A stretch of 11,908 nt of DNA from an uncultured Acetatifactor sp. (GCA_910578995.1 CAJTSY010000015.1:29780-41687), one strand, 5' to 3'; positions 1-5,174 are shown, counted from the stretch's first letter. The notes: generated by a model not told the origin, from the sequence alone. Program-made: numbers and translations.

Positions 1-241
1 CTGCTCCCCGGCAGATTCCTTCCGGTATCCAGACATACATAATCAGTTGCTCCGGCGTGCGGAAGCCTGTTCCCGTAAACTGAAAGGGGACACTCCGGTA
101 GTCGTAGATTTTTTCGTCCTCCACCGGCTGTTCAGAACTGCTTACGGAGCTGTAGTATACCTGCCTGTCAGTATAGAGATCGTGGAGGCATGTCTTATTC
201 TGGGTGTGACATGCGGACATAATTTTTTTAAAATTTTTCAT
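1..241 (-). CDS. Partial hypothetical protein, cut by the left edge
   Basis: An open frame of 80 codons runs leftward from an ATG at 241-239 with no stop before the edge. The start has a plausible GAGG ribosome binding site six bases upstream (in TGAGGTATCGA). The protein begins MKNFKKIMSACHTQNK and continues with a Tyr/Ser-rich stretch (LYTDRQVYYSSVSSSEQ), then YDYRSVPFQFTGTGFRTPEQ and a hydrophobic LIMYVWIPEG. I do not recognise the family and infer no function. There is no clear signal peptide or membrane segment in the visible part. Mixed, non-repetitive residue use and the RBS argue for a real gene rather than chance. It is the first gene after the terminator at 428-454 and so probably has its own transcript. 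The C-terminal part lies outside the window. Confidence 0.55.
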   Translation of the reverse strand, partial: MKNFKKIMSACHTQNKTCLHDLYTDRQVYYSSVSSSEQPVEDEKIYDYRSVPFQFTGTGFRTPEQLIMYVWIPEGICRGA

Positions 242-427
242 TCGATACCTCATTCATTTCGTTAAAATTTGTTTTCCTTCCGGTTTATCCGGATCAGGAG
301 ATCAGCGATATAACATGTAGGAATAGGGAAATCAGCAGGGAAATTGCAGATATAGGAGAACAAATGAAAAGGGTGCGTACATAAAAGCCGCATACACAAA
401 AATTGCATACACAAAAAAGCGCACAAA

Positions 428-454
428 CAAAAAAGACATACCTTGCAGTATGCC
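428..454 (-). terminator. Rho-independent terminator of the 29-codon mini gene
   Basis: On the minus strand GCATAC, a six-base loop (TGCAAG) and GTATGT form a six-pair stem (one G-U pair), followed by CTTTTTTG. Hairpin plus U-tract is the intrinsic terminator signature. It lies about 65 bases after the stop of the small ORF at 520-609 and closes that transcript. Confidence 0.65.
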
Positions 455-462
455 ATAACCGA

Positions 463-484
463 CAGGCGTGGGTTTCCCGGCCTG
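463..484 (-). other. Hairpin in the 3' untranslated region of the mini gene
   Basis: CAGGC pairs with GCCTG, and a nested GGG-AAA-CCC stem sits inside, so the stretch folds into a compact hairpin. No U-tract follows it, so it is not a terminator. It stands between the stop of the small ORF and the terminator hairpin, giving the short transcript a structured tail. Function unknown. Confidence 0.45.
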
Positions 485-519
485 AAAATTCCAAACTTTA
501 AAAGCGCGTTACAGGCTTG

Positions 520-609
520 TTACGCGGACCGCAGGTTTGGGCAGTAGTAGTCGGCTAAAATGACATTGTTGCAATCGGGGATTGTTTTTATAACATTTGT
601 TCTCGTCAT
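520..609 (-). CDS. 29-residue small protein in its own transcription unit
   Basis: ATG at 609-607 is preceded by AGAAAGGAAGTGGTTAAT, which contains a purine-rich ribosome binding site (AAAGGAAG) at usable distance. The frame ends at TAA (522-520), giving 29 residues: MTRTNVIKTIPDCNNV followed by ILADYYCPNLRSA. It has two cysteines, no signal peptide and no membrane segment. I do not recognise it. Support comes from context rather than homology: a consensus promoter lies 42 bases upstream and a terminator about 65 bases downstream, so the ORF fills most of a transcript of roughly 215 bases. It could be a small protein, a peptide precursor, the remaining 5' end of a lost gene, or a decoy ORF on a small RNA. 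Confidence 0.45.
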   Translation of the reverse strand: MTRTNVIKTIPDCNNVILADYYCPNLRSA

Positions 610-650
610 ATTAACCACTTCCTTTCTGCATACCTGCAATAGATGGGATT

Positions 651-679
651 ATTCTATCATGGCGGATTCAATGTGTCAA
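651..679 (-). promoter_or_regulatory. SigA-type promoter of the mini gene
   Basis: On the minus strand TTGACA (679-674), a 17-base spacer and TAGAAT (656-651) match the vegetative promoter consensus at 11 of 12 positions. Expected transcription start is near 644, about 35 bases before the ATG at 609. The promoter abuts the outer edge of the inverted-repeat element at 684. Confidence 0.7.
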
Positions 680-683
680 TGAA

Positions 684-874
684 AATTTGCAGAATCCTAG
701 TACACCATTGCATTATTCCTCGAGTAATCAGCACCCGCTGTCCACACCAGTACCGCGTTGTCGTCGGCAGGCGTGTCCACCGCATCGCCTCCCTCCTCCG
801 CATTGTCCTGGCGCGGACATCAAGCATTGATTACTCGGGAATTAATGCAACGGTGTACTAGTGACTTTGCAATT
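684..874. repeat. Large imperfect inverted repeat with GC-rich centre (MITE-like)
   Basis: The left arm 697-730 begins CTAGTACACC and the right arm 828-861 ends GGTGTACTAG. Over about 34 bases the arms match as inverted copies with a few substitutions and a compensating one-base indel (shared blocks: CTAGTACACC, TTGCATTA, CGAGTAATCA with one change). Weaker pairing continues outward to about 684 and 874 (TTGCA blocks). The centre (about 731-827) is visibly GC-richer than the AT-rich flanks. On the minus strand it is open from 819 to a TAG at 697-699, giving an acidic stretch that ends in DYSRNNAMVY. No transposase gene is inside. It could be a miniature inverted-repeat element, a decayed insertion sequence or a large cruciform site; I could not identify a target duplication. 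Confidence 0.6.
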
Positions 875-972
875 GCCCTATAAACAAAAGCCTCGGTTGC
901 CCATATGTCTCAGGAACAGATGTGCAGCCAGGTTGCAATAACGACAAAATCTCAATTTGCAGGATACAGCTG

Positions 973-1428
973 TTATACGGTCTGGAGCCCTGCCAGCTGT
1001 TCTGCTTCCGTGACACTGAAACCTGTATCCTCCGCATAGGTGCCGTATTTCAGCAGGGTGGAGACGAACTGGTTCAGGGGGTCTTCCGCTGTATTGGCAT
1101 AGATGCCTCCGTTTCCAATTTTCAGATACTTTTTATTGAGCCCTGACAGCCTTTTTAAGTACCAGTCTTTCAGCTTGTACAGTTTCAGAACGGCAAATCC
1201 ATGATAGGCTTCCAGGATTACATTTGTAATCTCCGTCTCGATGTTCTGGGTATCCTCACAGTTTTGCTCCAGAAATCTCCTGACAATGATTGGCGGGATA
1301 AGCTGTATCAGTGCAATCAATGTGAAAAGTGCCGCTGTCATAAGGTGAAGCCTTGCGATAATAACGATATAGATGGCCGCCGACAGGATCCCCACGCCAA
1401 GTGAGGTGACAATACCGGATAACAGGTC
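973..1428 (-). pseudogene. Remnant of an ABC exporter membrane domain
   Basis: The frame reads DLLSGIVTSLGVGILSAAIY, then IVIIARLHLMTAALFTLIAL, IQLIPPIIVRRFLEQN and LEAYHGFAVLKLYKLKDWYL. This is the layout of the transmembrane domain of ABC exporters: a DLLSGIV-type segment, paired helices, then the long cytoplasmic helix. The usual upstream part (first helices) is missing because TAA stands directly before the Asp at 1428. After about KYGTYA the frame stops resembling the family and ends at 973. The Walker A, signature and Walker B motifs of the nucleotide-binding domain are absent. It lies just downstream of the XRE regulator, in the usual order of a regulator and the transporter it controls. 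A true short protein from a GTG at 1395 is possible but unlikely. Confidence 0.7.
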
Positions 1429-1454
1429 TTATGATAAAGCATCAGAGCTGGGCG

Positions 1455-2270
1455 TCAAAGCGCCCGAATCCGCTGCCGTATCCTTTCCGCCTGCTCCTCA
1501 TGGCACTGGCAGACTGTCCTGCACATTCCCTCCGACAGGAAATCATCCTTGAAGGCCTCGAATATCTTTAAGGCAATGTCAAGCTGTATCTTTGCCTTTT
1601 CCGGTTCGCCTTTCTCTTCGTAGCAGTCCGCAAGACATTCCAGCATATTGAAAAGACTGTCTGCGGACAGGCCTTTCTGGCCGTCTGCCGCCCTGAATTT
1701 ATCATCCCCTTCCAGTAATTCCGCTTCCAGTTCCAACCTTGTAAAGTAGATTTCCGGAATCCTCTGCAGGGTTTCTTTCACCAGTCCGGGTTCGCCGATT
1801 TTATGATAGGTTTCAGCCAGAACCCGGCATGCGTCATACTTGATGTCGTCCTCCCTGGTGCCCTCAATGAGAGAACGGCATATGCTGATCACTTCGTCGC
1901 TTCGTTCCGGTACCGGGATGGAATAGATCAGGCAGTTTAAGAGAACGTCATTGCCCGGATATTTTTTCAGGCCTTCCCTCAATATGGCCTCGCATTTGGC
2001 ATCGTCAATTCCCCGGTAGGGGTAAGACACATCTACGATTTCCGCTACGCGTTTTTCCGTTTCATAGTAATTATAGTCAAATAATTCGTCCGTAGAAATT
2101 CCGAAAAAGGATGCGAGGGCCGGAATCAGCGTAATATCCGGCATATTCTGCCCGCTTTCCCATTTGCTGACAGCCTGGAAGGATATCCCCAGATACTGGG
2201 CCAATACTTCCTGGGAAATATTTTTCTGCCTGCGCAGTTTTTTGATTTTGCTTCCTATGTTGAATTCCAT
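1455..2270 (-). CDS. XRE-family transcriptional regulator with helical C-terminal domain
   Basis: A 271-residue cytoplasmic DNA-binding protein. Residues about 6-62 form a Cro/C1-type helix-turn-helix: SKIKKLRRQKNISQEVLAQY, then LGISFQAVSKWESGQNMPD, with the typical second and recognition helices at 19-40 and the ST(D)ELF ending. The remaining 200 residues are rich in Leu, Glu and Ala helices with repeated short pairs (CLIYSIPV, ACRVLAETYHKIG, MLECLADCYEEKGEPEKAK), resembling a TPR-like ligand or partner domain. I chose ATG 2270 because AGGAGG lies six bases before it; an ATG 17 codons upstream has no such site. Its own promoter is at 2368-2396. It precedes the ABC exporter remnant, its likely former target. 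What it controls now is unknown. Confidence 0.85.
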   Translation of the reverse strand: MEFNIGSKIKKLRRQKNISQEVLAQYLGISFQAVSKWESGQNMPDITLIPALASFFGISTDELFDYNYYETEKRVAEIVDVSYPYRGIDDAKCEAILREGLKKYPGNDVLLNCLIYSIPVPERSDEVISICRSLIEGTREDDIKYDACRVLAETYHKIGEPGLVKETLQRIPEIYFTRLELEAELLEGDDKFRAADGQKGLSADSLFNMLECLADCYEEKGEPEKAKIQLDIALKIFEAFKDDFLSEGMCRTVCQCHEEQAERIRQRIRAL

Positions 2271-2367
2271 TTTAGACCTCCTGTCCTGTCTGTTGTTTTC
2301 CGTTGGGAATTTGCGGCACATCCTTATTCAAGGGGGATTGTGCCGCCAGTCTCCTAAACAGTTCCTC

Positions 2368-2396
2368 ATTATATTGGAATCGGGTTTTCTATACAA
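2368..2396 (-). promoter_or_regulatory. SigA-type promoter of the XRE regulator gene
   Basis: On the minus strand TTGTAT (2396-2391), exactly 17 bases and a perfect TATAAT (2373-2368). Transcription would start near 2361 and run about 90 bases to the ATG at 2270. Confidence 0.7.
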
Positions 2397-2402
2397 TAAC
2401 GT

Positions 2403-2418
2403 ATTATTAGAGAATAAT
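2403..2418. promoter_or_regulatory. Palindrome beside the XRE promoter, possible operator
   Basis: ATTATT-AGAG-AATAAT is a perfect 6+6 inverted repeat whose edge lies seven bases upstream of the -35 box of the XRE gene. XRE regulators commonly bind such short dyads and control their own genes, so autoregulation is a reasonable inference. AT-rich palindromes of this size also arise by chance. Confidence 0.35.
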
Positions 2419-2442
2419 TCAACCGTGGATTGAGAAGGCATC

Positions 2443-2559
2443 TCATTTTCGTGTTTTTAGAAAGCTTTCGCGCAGTTCTGGATAGTCCGCGAAAGGAAAT
2501 CCGACAATGCGGAGATAATCAATACATATCTCAGCCGCCTTGACTTCCTTCAACTTTGG
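2443..2559 (-). pseudogene. Orphan C-terminal coding fragment
   Basis: A short frame opens right after TAA (2562-2560) and ends with TGA at 2445-2443. It encodes PKLKEVKAAEICIDYL, then RIVGFPFADYPELRESFLKT and RK. It reads like natural protein (amphipathic helix, well-spread residues) but has no ATG or GTG and no ribosome binding site; the single TTG near its start lacks an SD. The best explanation is the 3' end of a deleted gene lying between the Rpn nuclease and the XRE regulator. I cannot name the parent family. Confidence 0.35.
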
Positions 2560-2575
2560 TTATTTGGTTAGGAGC

Positions 2576-2652
2576 AACCAGGCTGCCGCACTCTGGCAAA
2601 ACCAGAGACAGCCTTTGGCGCATGTATGTACGGGCATATACGCTGCCTGGTT
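2576..2652. repeat. Branched inverted-repeat structure after the Rpn nuclease gene
   Basis: Outer arms AACCAGGC (2576-2583) and GCCTGGTT (2645-2652) are perfect inverted copies and can extend by GC after one mismatch. Inside are two hairpins: CTCTGG-CAAAA-CCAGAG (2591-2607, perfect) and TGTATG-TACGGG-CATATA flanked by GCG/CGC (about 2618-2643, one G-U pair). AGGCTG (2580-2585) can instead pair with CAGCCT (2609-2614) to lengthen the first hairpin. The stretch starts at the base adjoining the nuclease stop codon, so it would form the 3' end of that mRNA. There is no U-tract, so it is not a standard terminator. Confidence 0.55.
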
Positions 2653-3609
2653 CTATAGGAACTTCAGTACTTCCTTTTTCGCCAGGCCGTAGTATTTCCT
2701 TAATTTATCGGCAATCGCGTCATCCTCCAGTCCATCGTCGCGGTTAGCCTGGATGAATATGCGGATTCCGGCCTCCCAACCAACTTTTTCCCCGGCCTCC
2801 CAACCCTCTGTCCTGCTGTCTTCCATCATTTCTTTTATAGCCTGACACATATTATATCCGTCTCCGTTCTTGTATTTTTTTCTTTGCTTTATGAAGAGAT
2901 TCACCCCCATAAGGATGCTGGCCGTCTCTGCGGTATCCCCGTCCAGTTTCTGATAGATGGGATTTTCATCCATCAGCTTTTTCAGGCGAGTTTTATCCCT
3001 GCGCAGCGGCAGCAGTTCAAACAGCGCCCCCAGGGGTGTCCTGAAGGCAGTGTAGTCCATGGGTTCACTGGCGCATATCAGGCGCATGGGGTAATCGGAA
3101 AAGCACTGCTCCCACTCAGGGGCATCCGCCCCGAAGTCCGCCATGTCCCTCAGGCACCTGGGGCCGTTCCACTGGCCGGTACCATGGTACAGGCAGAGGG
3201 TATAGACCGGCACAAGGCGGTCTTCCCGGCGGAACCCGCAGAGAAACTCCCCGGCACTGGCATATTCGCCGGCTTCCCTGTTTGCGTTCTGGATTCTGCG
3301 TATCTGCTTCCCGTATTCCATGCAGTCGTATTCCATAATCCGCCATGGCATGATGTAGTTCACATCATTCTGCGCCTCTACAGCCAGGATTTTCAGGCAG
3401 ACACCCGACTCCAGTCTCTTCTTGATGTCGCGGATTCCCTGCCTCCTCTGCCGTCTCCTGCCTGGCGGTGTGTGGTACACCTCAGATGCATCAGTGAGCT
3501 TCTGCGGCTCCACGATTTCCCTGCCCCCGAAACAGAACTGATTGAACAGATCAGCAAAACGTGCGCTGTCCTCCAGGTAGGACAGGATTGCGTCATTTTC
3601 TATCCCCAT
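2653..3609 (-). CDS. Rpn-family recombination-promoting nuclease / putative transposase
   Basis: A 318-residue protein of the PD-(D/E)XK 'YhgA-like putative transposase' group (Rpn). Visible hallmarks: RFADLFNQFCFGG near the N-terminus; LTDASEVYHTP at 38-48; RDIKKRL at 60-66; and the core KILAVEAQNDVNYIMPWR at 73-90. The core supplies the ExQ form of the nuclease motif (Glu78, Gln80; Asp61 is a candidate metal ligand). Next come YDCMEYGKQI and CGFRREDRLVPVYTLCLYHG. The C-terminus has the usual MEDSRTEGWEAGEKVGWEAG linker repeat and a short helical tail. The length matches full-size relatives, and no frameshift is seen. The ATG has GGGGGAA upstream. Known members cut DNA and raise RecA-independent recombination; whether this copy is active cannot be read from sequence. 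Confidence 0.85.
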   Translation of the reverse strand: MGIENDAILSYLEDSARFADLFNQFCFGGREIVEPQKLTDASEVYHTPPGRRRQRRQGIRDIKKRLESGVCLKILAVEAQNDVNYIMPWRIMEYDCMEYGKQIRRIQNANREAGEYASAGEFLCGFRREDRLVPVYTLCLYHGTGQWNGPRCLRDMADFGADAPEWEQCFSDYPMRLICASEPMDYTAFRTPLGALFELLPLRRDKTRLKKLMDENPIYQKLDGDTAETASILMGVNLFIKQRKKYKNGDGYNMCQAIKEMMEDSRTEGWEAGEKVGWEAGIRIFIQANRDDGLEDDAIADKLRKYYGLAKKEVLKFL

Positions 3610-3823
3610 AACCGTTCCCCCTTGTGCGCCGTCCTTTTAAAACAGGGCGCGTCTTTTCCATTACGGCAGGAACTCCACGGGATAAAACCCATCATGTCGC
3701 CCCGCCATTTTCCAGTTGACATTAAATAATCTTTCCAGTGAAAAACAGCAGAAACGCCATTAAACCTTAGAAATACAGAAGTCCAGATCATGGAAGGAAT
3801 CTGCTCCCACTCCATGTAGGAAC

Positions 3824-3852
3824 AGGATAATATATATGGCGTGCTTTGTCAA
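3824..3852 (-). promoter_or_regulatory. Candidate promoter of the Rpn nuclease gene
   Basis: On the minus strand a perfect TTGACA (3852-3847) is followed after 17 bases by TATCCT (3829-3824). The -10 box is weaker than the -35 box. The -35 overlaps the stop codon of the hypothetical ORF ending at 3849. Transcription would start near 3817, leaving a leader of about 208 bases before the nuclease ATG at 3609; I see no further gene in that leader. Confidence 0.5.
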
Positions 3853-4355
3853 GCGAAATTTTCAGGCTGCTTCAATAATTGGGAAATGACATTTCTTCTC
3901 AAGCCCTTGAGCGTCTGGATTTTTGCCTTTGCAATCGCGGTATATGTCAATCCATCAGTTTCTCTAAGCCGGATAATACCGGAAACAGTCCGTGTGCTGA
4001 AATTGTTTCGTAAAGGCGGCAAAGCCTTTAAGAACCGTTTTGGCATTCCCGGCTCACCATTTCGGTATTCCTTTAAAATATCAGCATATTCTTTTTCAAA
4101 ATAAGCTACTATATATTTTCCGCCACAGTAGCAGTTAAACGCACTTGTCCGGATTTTTTCGAAATGTTCTGTATCCTTATAGCCATGCACAATAGAAAGA
4201 TGATTGACATAATATTTTGCCTTTAAGAACAATATTCTTTCATATCTCTTGATAATAGCAGCTATTGAAACATGGTATTCTTTTGCTATGTCTACGAATC
4301 CTTTCCTCTTGTAATCAAACCGTTTCTGGCCTGTCTGTCTTTCCGCAGAAATCAT
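3849..4355 (-). CDS. Hypothetical protein with HTH-like ends, possibly a truncated gene
   Basis: A 168-residue basic protein that I do not recognise. Residues about 20-38 (FVDIAKEYHVSIAAIIKRYE) look like a helix-turn-helix. The C-terminal segment (IIRLRETDGLTYTAIAKAKI, then QTLKGLRRNVISQLLKQ) resembles the last DNA-binding helices of sigma-like or resolvase-like proteins. The middle (AFNCYCGGKYIVAYFEKEYA) is unassigned. The first ATG (4355) follows an in-frame TGA by one codon and has no properly spaced SD, so the start is poorly supported. Directly upstream, two other frames carry natural-looking sequence (see 4356-4447), which suggests the intact gene was longer and was broken by frameshifts. 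Codon use is more AT-rich than in the fru operon. No function is assigned. Confidence 0.45.
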   Translation of the reverse strand: MISAERQTGQKRFDYKRKGFVDIAKEYHVSIAAIIKRYERILFLKAKYYVNHLSIVHGYKDTEHFEKIRTSAFNCYCGGKYIVAYFEKEYADILKEYRNGEPGMPKRFLKALPPLRNNFSTRTVSGIIRLRETDGLTYTAIAKAKIQTLKGLRRNVISQLLKQPENFA

Positions 4356-4447
4356 CTCTCAAAAAAGAAGGGTAGTCTCGGAAACGCTCAAGACTGTATT
4401 TATCAGCATTTATGGCCTTCTAAATCATGTTTTTTCTTTCTTGCCAT
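4356..4447 (-). pseudogene. Possible frameshifted 5' part of the hypothetical gene
   Basis: ATG at 4447-4445 opens a frame reading MARKKKHDLEGHKC and stops at 4405-4403. A second frame, open from 4419 to 4315, reads KAINADKYSLERFRDYPSFL then RDDFCGKTDRPETV and overlaps the beginning of the 168-residue ORF. Joined by two shifts they would give a single longer protein running into that ORF. No SD lies before 4447, and the upstream DNA is very AT-rich. This is an inference from frame quality alone. Confidence 0.3.
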
Positions 4448-4838
4448 AAAAAATTTTGATTTTTTAAAAATATTGCCAAACTGCCAAAAATGTGCGGCCG
4501 ATTTCGCTGTAGTTCAGGTGAAATCGGTTCCTTTATTGTGAAAGCAATTCACATTTCAAAAATTACAAGAAATGCGGACACAAGAATTTTTGTTACCTTT
4601 AAAATATATAACATATGACGGGAAATTAACAGGCGCAGAAAGAGATTAAATATACTCTTTAAGAGTTTTTGAACACAATTATCATATACCTCTCAAAATT
4701 CCTCTTGCCAAAAGTCCTGACGGCTCAAATTCGTTTTGAGGCATGTGACAGGAATGGATGTCAGGAATGGAAATCATCCGGGGGTGTATTCTGATAGCGT
4801 GGTACTTTGAAGTAATATCATCCGGCAAAGATACAAAA
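4448..4838. other. AT-rich intergenic region upstream of the fru promoter
   Basis: No gene is seen here. It holds several small dyads: CCGATTTC/GAAATCGG (4498-4505 and 4520-4527), TGTGAA-AGCAA-TTCACA (4537-4553), a weak hairpin with five Ts (ACTCT-TTA-AGAGT, 4654-4670) and CTCAAA-TTCGT-TTTGAG near 4733. A 9-mer ATCATCCGG occurs twice (4773-4781 and 4817-4825). None can be assigned a role. The region separates the leftward accessory genes from the rightward fru operon and probably carries control elements for both directions. Confidence 0.4.
4746..4771. repeat. 13-bp tandem direct repeat
   Basis: Two adjacent 13-base units (4746-4758 and 4759-4771) share TGnCAGGAATGGA and differ only at the third base (A or T). 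They lie about 68 bases before the first candidate fru operator. Role unknown; direct repeats of this size can be activator sites. Confidence 0.45.
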
Positions 4839-4859
4839 CAGTCAAAATCAATCAAAATA
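4839..4859 (-). promoter_or_regulatory. Upstream candidate operator for the DeoR-type regulator
   Basis: Read on the minus strand this site is ATTTTGATTGATTTTGACTG plus one more matching base. It repeats the site at 4909-4929 in inverted orientation with a single mismatch in 21 bases. It contains ATTTTGA twice, offset by 10 bases (one helical turn), which is the kind of direct-repeat box bound by DeoR-family repressors. Centre-to-centre distance to the promoter site is about 70 bases, compatible with a repression loop. Confidence 0.6.
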
Positions 4860-4908
4860 ATTTAATTTAGTGCAAAAACACCAAAAATGAAAGTCGGAAT
4901 TTGTGAAA

Positions 4909-4929
4909 TATTTTGATTGATATTGACTG
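4909..4929 (+). promoter_or_regulatory. Promoter-proximal candidate operator for the DeoR-type regulator
   Basis: The site reads ATTTTGATTGATATTGACTG (4910-4929), with one more paired base at 4909. It covers the -35 box (4917-4922) of the fruK promoter, so a bound protein would block RNA polymerase. It holds ATTTTGA and ATATTGA spaced by 10 bases and mirrors the upstream site at 4839-4859. The obvious ligand is the DeoR-family protein encoded at 10446-11195; this is inferred from position and repeat form. Confidence 0.65.
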
Positions 4930-4945
4930 AATTTGGATATATAAT
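4917..4945 (+). promoter_or_regulatory. SigA-type promoter of the fru operon
   Basis: TTGATA (4917-4922), a 17-base spacer and a perfect TATAAT (4940-4945). Transcription would begin near 4952, giving a leader of about 223 bases before fruK. Confidence 0.75.
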
Positions 4946-5062
4946 AAGTCCATAAGATACGACAGTGAAAGAAACAGCAGAGGAACAACGTAACAAAAGG
5001 AAGCTGTGGGAATCGTATTTCAAAGACGGATGGAAAATGACCGGAACTGGTGCGGAGCGAAG

Positions 5063-5110
5063 ATGAATGAAGCGGACGGAAGCCGATGGAAGCAGGCAGA
5101 GACCGACTGA
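5063..5110 (+). CDS. Possible 15-residue leader peptide
   Basis: ATG at 5063 follows GGAG at a plausible distance and opens a frame ending at TGA 5108-5110, encoding MNEADGSRWKQAETD. It lies inside the fruK leader and overlaps the first four 10-base repeats. A translated leader peptide upstream of fruK is possible, but the start signal is modest and the coding content is dictated by the repeats. Confidence 0.25.
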   Translation: MNEADGSRWKQAETD

Positions 5111-5128
5111 AGCAGACCGAAGCAGTCC
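5069..5128 (+). repeat. Six 10-bp tandem repeats in the fruK leader
   Basis: Six consecutive 10-base units start at 5069, 5079, 5089, 5099, 5109 and 5119. They read GAAGCGGACG, GAAGCCGATG, GAAGCAGGCA, GAGACCGACT, GAAGCAGACC and GAAGCAGTCC. Five of six start with GAAGC. The phase is exact and the divergence suggests an old slippage array. It lies 47 bases before the fruK start codon, within the mRNA leader. Confidence 0.65.
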
Positions 5129-5174
5129 GCGCCACACACAGGCATTACAAAACAACATGCAGAAAGGAGACAAA

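Noticed and set aside
262..494. Minus-strand ORFs rich in Cys, Phe and Leu (about 64-66 codons)
   Set aside because: They arise from a pyrimidine-rich stretch with imperfect repeats (TTTTTGTGTATGC units), span the terminator hairpin at 428-454, and have no convincing RBS.
643..861. Plus-strand 72-codon ORF across the inverted repeat
   Set aside because: It has no clear RBS, its content is set by the repeat arms, and it runs antisense to the mini-gene promoter.
2576..2652. 77-base cloverleaf-like fold as a tRNA gene
   Set aside because: There is no T-loop consensus (GTTCRANNC), no acceptor-like 7-base closing stem in tRNA register and no plausible anticodon arm; only three arms form.
2884..3729. 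Plus-strand 281-codon ORF opposite the Rpn nuclease
   Set aside because: It is a shadow of the nuclease gene, which has family motifs and a proper start; the opposite frame has no recognisable domain.
3600..3815. Minus-strand 71-codon ORF upstream of the nuclease
   Set aside because: There is no RBS, it overlaps the nuclease start in another frame, and it lies within the likely nuclease leader.
4539..4553. TGAAAGCAATTCACA as a CcpA cre site, or TGTGA...TCACA as a CRP-type site
   Set aside because: The central CG of cre is changed to CA, the CRP-like dyad has a 7-base spacer instead of 6, and it lies about 400 bases upstream of the fru promoter.
4654..4670. Terminator-like hairpin with five Ts
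   Set aside because: The stem has only five or six weak pairs and no plus-strand gene lies upstream of it.
5067..5174. N-terminal extension of FruK from an in-frame ATG at 5067
   Set aside because: It has no RBS, encodes only the 10-bp repeats, and the family N-terminus begins exactly at the well-placed ATG at 5175.
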